Shown here: one piece after another, positions 19,133 through 28,654 of the stretch
Layout of the letters: each line of letters begins with the position of its first letter
Position numbering within the stretch: position 1 is the first letter of the stretch
Assembly (NCBI GenBank): GCA_021647245.1
Contig: JAKIVC010000017.1
Span: 1 to 58,231, forward strand
Direction: 5' to 3'
Length of the DNA: 58,231 nt
Source: Gammaproteobacteria bacterium
GTDB taxonomy: Bacteria > Pseudomonadota > Gammaproteobacteria > RBG-16-57-12
Position numbers and translations under genes: made by a program
Notes under the pieces: model-generated
What the model was told of the DNA's origin: nothing
Database searches by the model: none
Seen by the model: only the letters and a program-made list of their open reading frames with translations

Positions 19133-20101
19133 ATGAAAATCGTGGCTTGGTTGGTTTTGATAGTTGTTGCGCCGGGTGTTATTTCTATTGGCCATGCAGA
19201 TGGTTGGGATCCTGATACGAGAGCGAATAATTTAGTTGCTGAGGGTATTAAGGGAACACGTCATAATATGACAATGAGTTATATGGAAGATGACTTCCCT
19301 CAGTTTGTGGTAACGATGGATATCTATCGCAATAATTACGGGGAGGTCTGCGTCTATTGCCACACGCCGCATGGCGCTAATACCTCGTCAGGTGGTCTGC
19401 GTATGCCGCTGTGGAATAGAACGGTTAACCCAAGTTTGACGTATCAACCGTATGATATGCCAACTACACTAGGGTTTGCTGGTGAGCAAAATGTCACACA
19501 CCCTGGCCCCGCTTCGCTGACCTGCCTCTCCTGTCATGATGGCGTGACTGCAGTCGACTCTATTATTAATATGCCGGGTTCGGGGCCAGATAGGTATATG
19601 GAGTCTCAAGAGACATCAGTCAATACTGGTTTTTTGGGCGGATGGTCTACAAGCACTTACGTGCATTACAGCTTGGGCGCTTGTGCGTATCAGTGCCATA
19701 ATGAGGGTATGCCAGCGGATTTCAGTAACTTTGTTACTGGTGCGGGTCCCAGTGGAGTGGGCGAGCCATATCTAATGCAAACGGTGAGTTCGGTTGATTT
19801 AAGGGATGACCACCCTATTGGCGTGCTGTACCCAACGGCACTTACCAATCAGGCCTGGGTTGGTTTTAGGGTCATAAACGCTGAAGTACCCGGGCGCTAC
19901 GCCTTTTTCGATGATGGTAATGGCAGGGCAGATAAAGATGAAATCCGTCTTTATGACTCGGGAGAGGGTTTTGAAGTGGAGTGTGCCTCCTGCCATGACC
20001 CGCACGGCGTTCCTGATGCGGCTAATGTTGAATTTATCCCCAGTTTCTTGCGAGTAAGTAATGAGGCTAGTGCGCTCTGTCTGACGTGCCATATTAAGTA
20101 G
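19133..20101 (+). CDS. secreted pentahaem c-type cytochrome, copy 2
   Basis: A 322-residue paralogue of the preceding cytochrome with the same architecture: signal peptide to about residue 23, then CVYCH, CLSCH, CAYQCH (again a CX3CH motif), CASCH and CLTCH. The spacing between motifs differs only by small insertions. The N-terminal 33 residues after the signal peptide (GWDPDTRANNLVAEGIKGTR...) are identical in both copies and encoded by identical DNA, whereas the middle third diverges strongly (VNTGFLGGWSTSTY against VNAGFLAGWSATTF). The pattern fits tandem duplication followed by partial gene conversion or selection on a conserved partner surface. It has its own terminator. Confidence 0.9.
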   Translation: MKIVAWLVLIVVAPGVISIGHADGWDPDTRANNLVAEGIKGTRHNMTMSYMEDDFPQFVVTMDIYRNNYGEVCVYCHTPHGANTSSGGLRMPLWNRTVNPSLTYQPYDMPTTLGFAGEQNVTHPGPASLTCLSCHDGVTAVDSIINMPGSGPDRYMESQETSVNTGFLGGWSTSTYVHYSLGACAYQCHNEGMPADFSNFVTGAGPSGVGEPYLMQTVSSVDLRDDHPIGVLYPTALTNQAWVGFRVINAEVPGRYAFFDDGNGRADKDEIRLYDSGEGFEVECASCHDPHGVPDAANVEFIPSFLRVSNEASALCLTCHIK

Positions 20102-20127
20102 GTTTTGCTGGTTGTTATTTTGATTTA

Positions 20128-20155
20128 AGCCCTGATTTATCAGGGCTTTTTTTTT
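20128..20155 (+). terminator. Rho-independent terminator after cytochrome copy 2
   Basis: Eight-base perfect stem AGCCCTGA / TCAGGGCT with a four-base loop (20128-20147), then a T tract to 20155. Confidence 0.93.
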
Positions 20156-20309
20156 GGGGTTGAATGGCATCTACCCTAGGGGGTAAGATCAATGCATCAC
20201 TCTCTGATAGCCTTATTCAATGGCGCGGAGTGGCATTACCTCTGAGTCATGAGGATGCTGCGAGTGAGTGGGTATTGTTTTCTGATAGGCGTGCTAAAAG
20301 GAGATAAAA

Positions 20310-21593
20310 ATGAAAAAAATAATGGAAGTGGGTAGCGGTAAATGTTTTCGAAATTTAAGGGGTATTGTCATAGCGGGGGCTTTGGCGTTAGTTATATCCC
20401 CCTCTTTTGCCGCACCGTTTATTTACGTGGGCGACGCTTTTGGAGATATGTACCATGTTATTGATACGGCGACGAATGCTGAAACAGCAAGAATATCGAC
20501 GGGTGACTATAAGAGAGCTGTTGTACACCCTTCGGGGGAGCGCCTCTATGTACCAATAAGCCCCGGCGGAATGCGGGCGGGTTTACTTGAGGTGTATGAC
20601 ACTAATGATAACTCTCTGCTGGAGACGATTACTGTCGGCGCGTCGCCTAGCACAGTGGCCATACATTCCAGTGGGGACTTTGTTTATGTTGGGGCTAGGT
20701 CCGAGCAGCCTGGTGACGCCACCAGCCCTGGGATCATCTCAGTTGTAGATACAAGCACCAACACCATATCTGCAACAATAGATCTTGCTCAAACTACGAG
20801 AATTACCGATCCAATTTTGGTAGCACACCCAACGGAGGATATTTTATATGTGGGTATACGCAGCCGCCAAGCGAATAAAGTAATCGCATATAATACAAAT
20901 ACGCTCCAGCCTATTGGAACAATTAATGTGGGTGCCATACCCATGCGTGGTATCTTCGGTGGTTTTGTCGTACATCCCTCAGCCCCCTATCTTTACGCTC
21001 TTATTGGGTGGTCTGTTCAAGTTTATGATACGACAACCAATGCCCTTGTTGATTCTATTTCACTCAATAATCATGGGTTACTCATCGTAATTCATCCGAA
21101 TGGAAACACCCTTTATGTGGGAACAATGTACGGTGGCTCGGTATCTGTTGTTGACATCAATACGAATACAGTGGCGAGTGTTATTTCGGGGCCTGATTTT
21201 TCAGATAGCATGCCTATTTTGGCTGATATGGCCATACACCCTAGTGGTGATTCTCTATATGGGGTTGGGTATTCGGTGTCTGGTATTGAAGGTTTTGCCT
21301 CGGTTATCGATACTGCCAGCAATCAGGTAACGGAGGTCTTTAGCATTGCGACCAATGAAGGCAGCCCCAGGGGCTTGCCCTTGTCTATAACGATTGGTCC
21401 TCTGCTAGGAGACCCTGTCGGTGGCTCGCTAATGGGGCTATCCACGGTGTCGGTGACCTGTGTTAATGCTACTTCCGGGCAGTCTGTGTTGATTGGTTTG
21501 GGGAGTGATAAAACATGGGATTGTGAGTCGAGTGGCTTGCAGGTGAATAGTGGAGATTCTATCGAAATGGTGGTGTCTGGTAGTGCCGATTAA
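20310..21593 (+). CDS. exported YVTN/YncE-like beta-propeller protein
   Basis: A 427-residue secreted protein. After an unusually long N-region, a hydrophobic signal segment (IVIAGALALVISPSFAA) ends at about residue 35. Seven repeats of about 45 residues follow, each with the pattern V.DT.TN....I..G..P......P.G..LYV, the YVTN/NHL-type propeller. The last 60 residues (after GPLLGDPVGGS) form a separate beta-rich tail with two Cys that may be disulfide-bonded. Propellers of this kind bind ligands or proteins in the periplasm; no catalytic motif is seen. A strong AAGGAGA ribosome site precedes it. Placement behind two cytochromes suggests, but does not prove, a shared extracytoplasmic process. 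Confidence 0.82.
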   Translation: MKKIMEVGSGKCFRNLRGIVIAGALALVISPSFAAPFIYVGDAFGDMYHVIDTATNAETARISTGDYKRAVVHPSGERLYVPISPGGMRAGLLEVYDTNDNSLLETITVGASPSTVAIHSSGDFVYVGARSEQPGDATSPGIISVVDTSTNTISATIDLAQTTRITDPILVAHPTEDILYVGIRSRQANKVIAYNTNTLQPIGTINVGAIPMRGIFGGFVVHPSAPYLYALIGWSVQVYDTTTNALVDSISLNNHGLLIVIHPNGNTLYVGTMYGGSVSVVDINTNTVASVISGPDFSDSMPILADMAIHPSGDSLYGVGYSVSGIEGFASVIDTASNQVTEVFSIATNEGSPRGLPLSITIGPLLGDPVGGSLMGLSTVSVTCVNATSGQSVLIGLGSDKTWDCESSGLQVNSGDSIEMVVSGSAD

Positions 21594-21609
21594 CGGCTGA
21601 TGCAATGAG

Positions 21610-21641
21610 AGTATAGTGAGGCATTGCCTTGCTATACTTTT
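21610..21641 (+). terminator. Rho-independent terminator after the propeller gene
   Basis: Thirteen-base stem AGTATAGTGAGGC / GCCTTGCTATACT with two G-U pairs and a three-base loop (21610-21638), followed by TTTT including the last stem base. Confidence 0.82.
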
Positions 21642-21977
21642 AAGTTGAAGAGTGGTGGTGTGTTTACTTGTTCAGTTTTTATAATCAAAACCTCCAAAAA
21701 GTATAATATCCGCATTGATTACCAGAAAATTAAAAAAAACTTCCTGGTCGCACTTGTGCACACAATTCTTGCTACATCCAAAGCTTTCCACCACACTTTT
21801 TTCGAAAAAACGGTCACTACCGAATGGGTAGCGTCTACTGCTGGGTGATGTGGCATCTCTATGGGTAGTAATTAAAATAATTTTTCGTGACATGCTTAAA
21901 GCTTAATACGCATCAGGTGCTAGTGTAGCCTATTGGCTTAATATGTGTGGCTAAAGAGTTTGGGTGGAAAGCAGGCG
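21642..21977. other. intergenic region, no gene seen
   Basis: These 336 AT-rich bases hold no supported gene. The only structure noted is a 14-base perfect palindrome TTTTTTCGAAAAAA at 21798-21811. The region separates the end of the propeller gene from the end of the convergent hslR. Confidence 0.5.
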
Positions 21978-22391
21978 TCACTGCCCGCTGTTTTTAGTGG
22001 TAAATTGAATAATCTGGCGGCGCTTTCGCTTGGATGGCCGCCCTTTCCCCTCATGGCTGATTGTCGAGGCTCGCTCTATTTTTAACTGTTCAGCTAATTG
22101 CTGGCGTTTTACCGAACTCTCTTCTGTTTCGTTGTAGAGCAGGGTGGCGACTTTAGCCGGCCCTCGCTTATCCGATAGCTCAATCACATCTACGATTATT
22201 TTATAGGGGCCTTTGCTGATAGTGACCTGTTCGCCGCTTTTTAATGAACGGGAGGGCTTGCAGCGTTGGTTGCTAATGGCGATTTTTCCACCGTTAATCG
22301 CCTCTGTGGCCAGTGCGCGGGTTTTATAGAAACGCGCTGCCCACAACCACTTATCGATGCGTACTTTTTCTGCTATTTTATTTTCAGTCAT
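21978..22391 (-). CDS. hslR: ribosome-associated heat-shock protein Hsp15 (S4 domain)
   Basis: A 137-residue RNA-binding protein. The S4 domain is at the N-terminus (VRIDKWLWAARFYKTRALATEAINGGKI), then a basic linker and the C-terminal tail GRPSKRKRRQI typical of Hsp15. The family binds free 50S subunits carrying nascent chains after heat shock and moves the stalled tRNA. The ATG at 22391 is chosen because AGGTGA stands seven bases upstream; a GTG four codons earlier overlaps that ribosome site. The sequence just upstream carries a repeat also found downstream of the DksA-like gene. Confidence 0.9.
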   Translation of the reverse strand: MTENKIAEKVRIDKWLWAARFYKTRALATEAINGGKIAISNQRCKPSRSLKSGEQVTISKGPYKIIVDVIELSDKRGPAKVATLLYNETEESSVKRQQLAEQLKIERASTISHEGKGRPSKRKRRQIIQFTTKNSGQ

Positions 22392-22402
22392 TTTTTCGAT
22401 CA

Positions 22403-22422
22403 CCTAAGTCCGATAGCCTCCT
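22403..22422 (-). repeat. 20-base dispersed repeat, copy 1
   Basis: On the minus strand this reads AGGAGGCTATCGGACTTAGG and matches 18 of 20 bases at 48313-48332 (AGGAGGCTGTCAGACTTAGG). Here it sits immediately upstream of hslR and supplies part of its ribosome site; in the other place it is immediately downstream of the dksA-like gene. It could be the terminal sequence of an insertion element or MITE remnant. Origin unknown. Confidence 0.6.
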
Positions 22423-22493
22423 GATATGTATTAACTCGCAACTCATTATTCCAGAAGTCTTTTTTTATGTAATAATGATTGTCTAATATCATC

Positions 22494-22568
22494 GGACTTT
22501 ATGTATTTACTCGCCAACAATCCATATTATGGATAATTAAGCTGGTGGCGAGTTAATACATAAAGTCT
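22494..22568. repeat. 22-base inverted repeat around a 31-base spacer
   Basis: Left arm 22494-22515 (GGACTTTATGTATTTACTCGCC) and right arm 22547-22568 are inverted copies with two mismatched positions. The core CCATATTATGG in the spacer is itself palindromic. A third partial copy, TATGTATTAACTCGC, is at 22425-22439 in the left-arm orientation. The unit has no T tract and no coding content. Possible identities are a MITE remnant or a regulatory palindrome. Confidence 0.65.
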
Positions 22569-22605
22569 AGATGCAGGCGCAAGCGGTGGCCCGTTGTTTC
22601 TGTTT

Positions 22606-22690
22606 TCGCCATCTAAAGATGGCTCCTACTCTGCGTTTTATAGTCTATAAATACACGATACCCATGTAGGTGCAAGCTTTAGCTTGCGGT
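22606..22690. repeat. inverted pair of REP-like elements (REPIN-like)
   Basis: Two elements share the layout GTAGG-N-GC-stem-TTTA-stem. The first is on the minus strand (hairpin GCCATC/GATGGC 22608-22623, head CCTAC 22625-22629). The second is on the plus strand (head GTAGG 22666-22670, hairpin GCAAGC/GCTTGC 22672-22687). REP elements start with a GTAG-type head and are moved by RAYT transposases in gammaproteobacteria; no RAYT gene is in this window. Confidence 0.65.
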
Positions 22691-22717
22691 GAATCGCTGG
22701 TAGTCCATCTCTTTGGT

Positions 22718-23203
22718 TTAAAAAAAGCTGAGCTGCCCTTGCTGTTCAGATCGGTTGTCGGTTTCCATTTTGTCACTCTCTTTGAGCAGGATACCGATAG
22801 TTTTTCCTCTGTGGGCAGCTATTTTAAGCTGTTGCAGCTCTTGTGCGTTATGTTGTTTTGATCTTGCGATGACGGCGCTACAGCGGCCGGTTGAGAGGGC
22901 TTTGCCTAATATTTTGAGATGATTCTCTTGCTCTCTGAGGTGCACATGAAGTAGGCGGTGGGTTGAGGCCGATAGCTCTTGAAGTTTGATGTTGTCGGAG
23001 CGAAGTGAGGCACCTACCCAGGCTATCCAGCGGTCATGTGGGGTAATGACGGTTAATCTCGATAGTATTAAATCCAGTTGTTCGCTGCTGTTGTGGGGGG
23101 TGATTATTTCAATAATTCCTCCCTGTAGCACAATGTCACTCGGGATTAATGGGTTGTTTGAGTCAAGTGTAGAGGGTTGTGTATGGAGTGTTTGAATATT
23201 CAT
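22718..23203 (-). CDS. sulA: SulA-like SOS protein with C-terminal clamp-binding-type motif
   Basis: A 161-residue protein of the SulA/ImuA (RecA-like) family. The segment WIAWVGASLRSDNIKLQELSAS followed by HLKILGKALSTGRCSAVIARS and IAAHRGKTIGILLKES follows the order and spacing of E. coli SulA, which blocks FtsZ polymerisation during the SOS response. The start at 23203 lies one base after the lexA stop, giving the lexA-sulA operon known from pseudomonads, so LexA should control it. The C-terminus is odd: it ends in QLSFF, close to the QL(S/D)LF pentapeptide that binds the DNA polymerase sliding clamp. An ImuA-like role in translesion synthesis is therefore an alternative. Confidence 0.75.
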   Translation of the reverse strand: MNIQTLHTQPSTLDSNNPLIPSDIVLQGGIIEIITPHNSSEQLDLILSRLTVITPHDRWIAWVGASLRSDNIKLQELSASTHRLLHVHLREQENHLKILGKALSTGRCSAVIARSKQHNAQELQQLKIAAHRGKTIGILLKESDKMETDNRSEQQGQLSFF

Positions 23204-23204
23204 T

Positions 23205-23816
23205 TTAGAGTGCTCCGCTGCGAATGATGCCAACACCTAGCCCTTCAATTTCAAAGTTTTGATGACGTAAGTCGACTTCAATCGGGGCGAAGTCGGGGTT
23301 TTCGGCAATCAACGTGACCAGGTGTTCATTTTGATGAAAACGCTTTACCGTCACTTCATCTTCTATGCGGGCGACCACAATGTCGCCGTTTTTAGCCTGC
23401 TTGGTGGCGTGTACTGCGAGCAGGTCATCATCGAGTATGCCGATATCCTTCATGCTCATGCCGCGCACTTTCAGCAGATAGCTGGCGGGGGGGTGAAAGA
23501 GCTCTGCTTCGACGCTGATATACTCTTCTATATGCTGTTCGGCGAGTAATGGGCTGCCTGCGGCAACGCGCCCCACTACCGGTAGCCCTTTTGGTTTGCT
23601 GGAACGGCCAATGATTTTTATGCCTCTGGAGGTGCCCGCCGTCATTTTGATGGCCCCTTTTTTGGCCAGCGCCCGCAGGTGTTGTTCGGCGGCATTGGCC
23701 GATTTAAAGCCCAGTGCCTTGGCAATTTCGCTGCGAGTTGGTGGCATTCCGGTGTTGTTGATGTGCTGGCGAATCAGTTTAAGGACATCTTTTTGTCGCG
23801 GGGTTAGATTTTCCAT
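23205..23816 (-). CDS. lexA: LexA SOS repressor
   Basis: A 203-residue repressor-protease. The winged helix domain (1-70) has the recognition helix SANAAEQHL at 39-47. The cleavage site is Ala86-Gly87 (GRVAAGSP), the nucleophile Ser121 (RGMSMKD) and the general base Lys158 (VTVKRF), so RecA-stimulated self-cleavage should work. Compared with E. coli LexA numbering, the helix has Pro40 to Ala and Glu45 to Gln. The ATG at 23816 is the natural start; the frame is open 11 codons further but that would run into the operator. Two tandem palindromes lie 14-47 bases upstream and are probably the autoregulatory operators. Confidence 0.95.
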   Translation of the reverse strand: MENLTPRQKDVLKLIRQHINNTGMPPTRSEIAKALGFKSANAAEQHLRALAKKGAIKMTAGTSRGIKIIGRSSKPKGLPVVGRVAAGSPLLAEQHIEEYISVEAELFHPPASYLLKVRGMSMKDIGILDDDLLAVHATKQAKNGDIVVARIEDEVTVKRFHQNEHLVTLIAENPDFAPIEVDLRHQNFEIEGLGVGIIRSGAL

Positions 23817-23829
23817 GGCTCTCACGTAT

Positions 23830-23863
23830 ATGTATGAATGAACATGCATGTAAGTATATACAT
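23830..23863. promoter_or_regulatory. tandem ATGT-N8-ACAT palindromes, probable LexA operators
   Basis: Box 1 at 23830-23845 is ATGT-ATGAATGA-ACAT; box 2 at 23848-23863 is ATGT-AAGTATAT-ACAT. Their centres are 18 bases apart. Position just before lexA and tandem layout match the two autoregulatory boxes of E. coli lexA, but the outer base pair is A-T instead of C-G (CTGT-N8-ACAG). No canonical CTGT-N8-ACAG was found in the 161-base lexA/pseB divergent region. Confidence 0.7.
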
Positions 23864-23965
23864 GTTTGGTTGCTGTGCAACTGTATTTCTTCTCCCTCTG
23901 CTGAGTTAACGCGGTTTGAATCGGTGGGTGCTTGATGATATGTTGCTTGGCATAAGAAAAACTGA

Positions 23966-26123
<2,158 letters not shown>

Positions 26124-26124
<1 letters not shown>

Positions 26125-27134
26125 TGCTCAAGGTACTCAAGCGGTTTCCCCTTATTCCGAAAAAACCTGGGTTTTATTACTCCTTTCCTACATTGGCAGT
26201 CGTGGCGGGTGAGCTGTTTATGGCGGTACGGGTTGCCACGGTTGATGAGGATGAACCCCACGGTCGCGCCGGGGTGGTTTCACTCTATAAGACCACGGCA
26301 GAAAGTTTAGAGCAGTGGCCGTCGGTAAGGCTTGATTCTGTTACGGGTGAGCGTTGGGAGATCGATGCGATTCTCTCGGCTGTGGATGATGAGCTCTACC
26401 TTCAATCCCGCCACTACCGGCAAGATTTTTATAATAAGGTTTTTTTCAGCCGGCTATCTCAAGGTGAAACGCCACCAAGTTTGCGTGAAGTCGATAGGCG
26501 TGCCCTGTCGTCGCTGCAACCCTGTTTGTCGGCATCGTATGGGCACCTTGTCCGCGCAGCTGATGGCGCACTTCTGTTGCCCGCTTATGGTGGCTTGAGT
26601 AAGAGCGGCATCACCTCACCGCTGCTTTTTCACTCTTATAATGGGGGTGTAGATTGGCAGCTGCGTGCGGTGTTGGCCGATTCTGATCTCCTCGAAAAGT
26701 ATTTAAATGAATATTCTATGCTCAATTTGGGTGGCAAACGGTGGCTGGCATTGATGCGAGATAACCACAAACCGTCAATTTTGTGGCAGCTCTACTCAGA
26801 AGATGATGGCTTTAGCTGGAGCGAATTAACCGATAGTGGCTTGCGGGGGCACGCACCGATGCTCTGCGCGGTGGCGGGTGGCGTGGTTGCAATCTATCGT
26901 GAGTTGTCGCCATCGACACACGGCATCGGTTTTGCTTATAGAGTTGAGGGCAGTGATCAGTGGGTCAATGCAGCAATCAGTCGTGACTACTCTGGGGCTC
27001 TTTATAATGGTGGTTATGGTGATGTGGTTGCGCTGGCGGGTAATCGTCTGTTTGCGGCCTATTATGTGGCCGATGGAGACCAATCCCCCTGGATTGAAGG
27101 GGCTGTTTTGTCGTGGGGTGGAGAAGGCGTATGA
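26124..27134 (+). CDS. cytosolic sialidase-like (BNR/Asp-box) protein in the glycan operon
   Basis: A 336-residue protein without signal peptide. Two Asp-box motifs are visible, SYNGGVDW at 171-178 and SEDDGFSW at 225-232, the fingerprint of sialidase-type six-bladed propellers. The canonical catalytic F/YRIP arginine is not obvious; FPTLAVV...MAVRVA at 21-38 is in the right place. Sialidases act on extracellular glycoconjugates, so a cytosolic one coupled (TAATG and ATGA overlaps) between pseC and a radical SAM gene more likely acts on a biosynthetic intermediate or is a non-catalytic relative. Its reaction is unknown. Confidence 0.72.
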
Positions 27135-28639
27135 AAATCTGTAATCAAGCTGAGTCTGAACCTCGCCAGGTGGTGGATGTCCTCTTTATTAATTCAGGGT
27201 CAAGAGCCTCACTCTATCAAGGGCTGGGGGCAAACCTCTCGGCGGTAGAGCCACCCATCTTAGCGGCCCACTTTGCAGGCTATGTGCGTGGCAAAGGGTT
27301 AACCACCGATATTATTGATGCACCGGTCTTTAATCTGGGTATTGATGAGGTGGTGGCGCTGGTTGAACGGCAGTATCAGGCAACGCTGATTGTGATTCCG
27401 GTGTATGGTTTCCAACCCTCTGCATCGACGCAAAATATGACGATTGTGGGTGAGTTGTGCCGTGCTCTCAAAGCGCGCACGATGACAACGCCGATACTGC
27501 TGACCGGCACTCACCCCGCAGCACTGCCCCGCTTGACGATGGAGCAAGAGGCGGTGGAGTTTGTCTGTGACCAGGAGGGGCCGCAAACGATCTACGCTCT
27601 CCATGCTCAACTCGCTGGAGACGTGGCCGATTACAGCGCTGTTCCTAACTTATGGTACCGGGAAGGTGATGAAATTCTCTGTACCGAATCGGGCCCTTTA
27701 ATGGTGGATCTGGATAGCGAGATGCCAATGCCCGCCTGGGATCTGTTGCCGATGTCGGCGTACCGTGCCCACAACTGGCACTGTTTTGATCATATTGATA
27801 AACGGCAACCCTACGCCTCTCTTTATACCTCATTAGGCTGTCCCTATAAATGCTCTTTCTGTTGCATCAACGCCCCTTTTGGCAAGCCCGCCTACCGTAT
27901 GTGGTCACCGGAAACGGTGGTCAGGCAAATTGATGTTTTAGTGAACGAGTATGGGATTAAAAATATAAAAATCTCGGATGAGATGTTTGTACTCAATGCC
28001 CGGCATGTTCTCGAAATTTGTGATCGGCTGATTGAGCGGGGCTACGACCTCAATATTTGGGCCTATGCTCGGGTAGATACTGTTAAAGATGAGTATCTGG
28101 ATAAACTCTTCAGAGCGGGTTTTCGCTGGCTAGCGCTGGGGATAGAGTCGGCCAGTAAGCAGGTGCGCGATGGTGTGGAGAAGGGGCGTTTTGGTGATGT
28201 GGATATTATCGACACCGTGCGCCGGATTCAGCAAGCGGGTATTCATGTTATCGGCAACTACATCTTTGGCCTGCCGAACGATACCGAACAGAGTATGCAA
28301 CAAACCTTGGTGCTGGCGCTGGAGGCGCGATGTGAATTTGCCAATTTTTACAGTGCTATGGCCTATCCTGGCTCGCCACTTTACAGGCAGGCAAAAGCAC
28401 ACGGCCCGGCACTGCCGGAAAGCTGGGTTGGCTACTCACAGCACAGTTATGACTGCCTGCCGCTGGCAACCCAAACACTGAGTGCTGCGCAAGTGCTGCG
28501 TTTTAGAGATGAAGCCTTTCAGCGTTACTATTCGGATGAGGGCTACCTCGCCCAGCTAGGAGAAAAATTTGGCCCAGAGGTGTGTTCGCATATTAAAGAG
28601 ATGGCGGCGGTGCCGCTTAAACGAAAAATTTACAGATAG
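27131..28639 (+). CDS. B12-binding-type radical SAM enzyme
   Basis: A 502-residue enzyme. Residues about 10-165 form a Rossmann-like cobalamin-binding domain (PVYGFQPSASTQNM, LLTGTHPAALP), without the DxHxxG base-off motif. The radical SAM core has C237, C241 and C244 in CPYKCSFC for the [4Fe-4S] cluster and the downstream GIESASKQVRDGVEKGR pattern. No SPASM-type second cluster motif is seen. Class B members methylate unactivated carbons or rearrange sugars. The ATG at 27131 overlaps the preceding stop (ATGA). In this operon a methylation or rearrangement of a nucleotide sugar is the natural guess. Confidence 0.85.
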   Translation: MKICNQAESEPRQVVDVLFINSGSRASLYQGLGANLSAVEPPILAAHFAGYVRGKGLTTDIIDAPVFNLGIDEVVALVERQYQATLIVIPVYGFQPSASTQNMTIVGELCRALKARTMTTPILLTGTHPAALPRLTMEQEAVEFVCDQEGPQTIYALHAQLAGDVADYSAVPNLWYREGDEILCTESGPLMVDLDSEMPMPAWDLLPMSAYRAHNWHCFDHIDKRQPYASLYTSLGCPYKCSFCCINAPFGKPAYRMWSPETVVRQIDVLVNEYGIKNIKISDEMFVLNARHVLEICDRLIERGYDLNIWAYARVDTVKDEYLDKLFRAGFRWLALGIESASKQVRDGVEKGRFGDVDIIDTVRRIQQAGIHVIGNYIFGLPNDTEQSMQQTLVLALEARCEFANFYSAMAYPGSPLYRQAKAHGPALPESWVGYSQHSYDCLPLATQTLSAAQVLRFRDEAFQRYYSDEGYLAQLGEKFGPEVCSHIKEMAAVPLKRKIYR

Positions 28640-28654
28640 CGATTTGGCTGAATA

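Noticed and set aside
20192-20245. Small ORF of 17 codons before the propeller gene
   Set aside because: No ribosome site, no recognisable sequence and too short to support.
21624-21893. Short open frames on both strands after the propeller gene
   Set aside because: They overlap each other and the terminator, have no ribosome sites and no recognisable protein features.
23873-23888. Canonical LexA box CTGTGCAACTGTATTT
   Set aside because: Only the left half matches; the right half is ATTT rather than ACAG.
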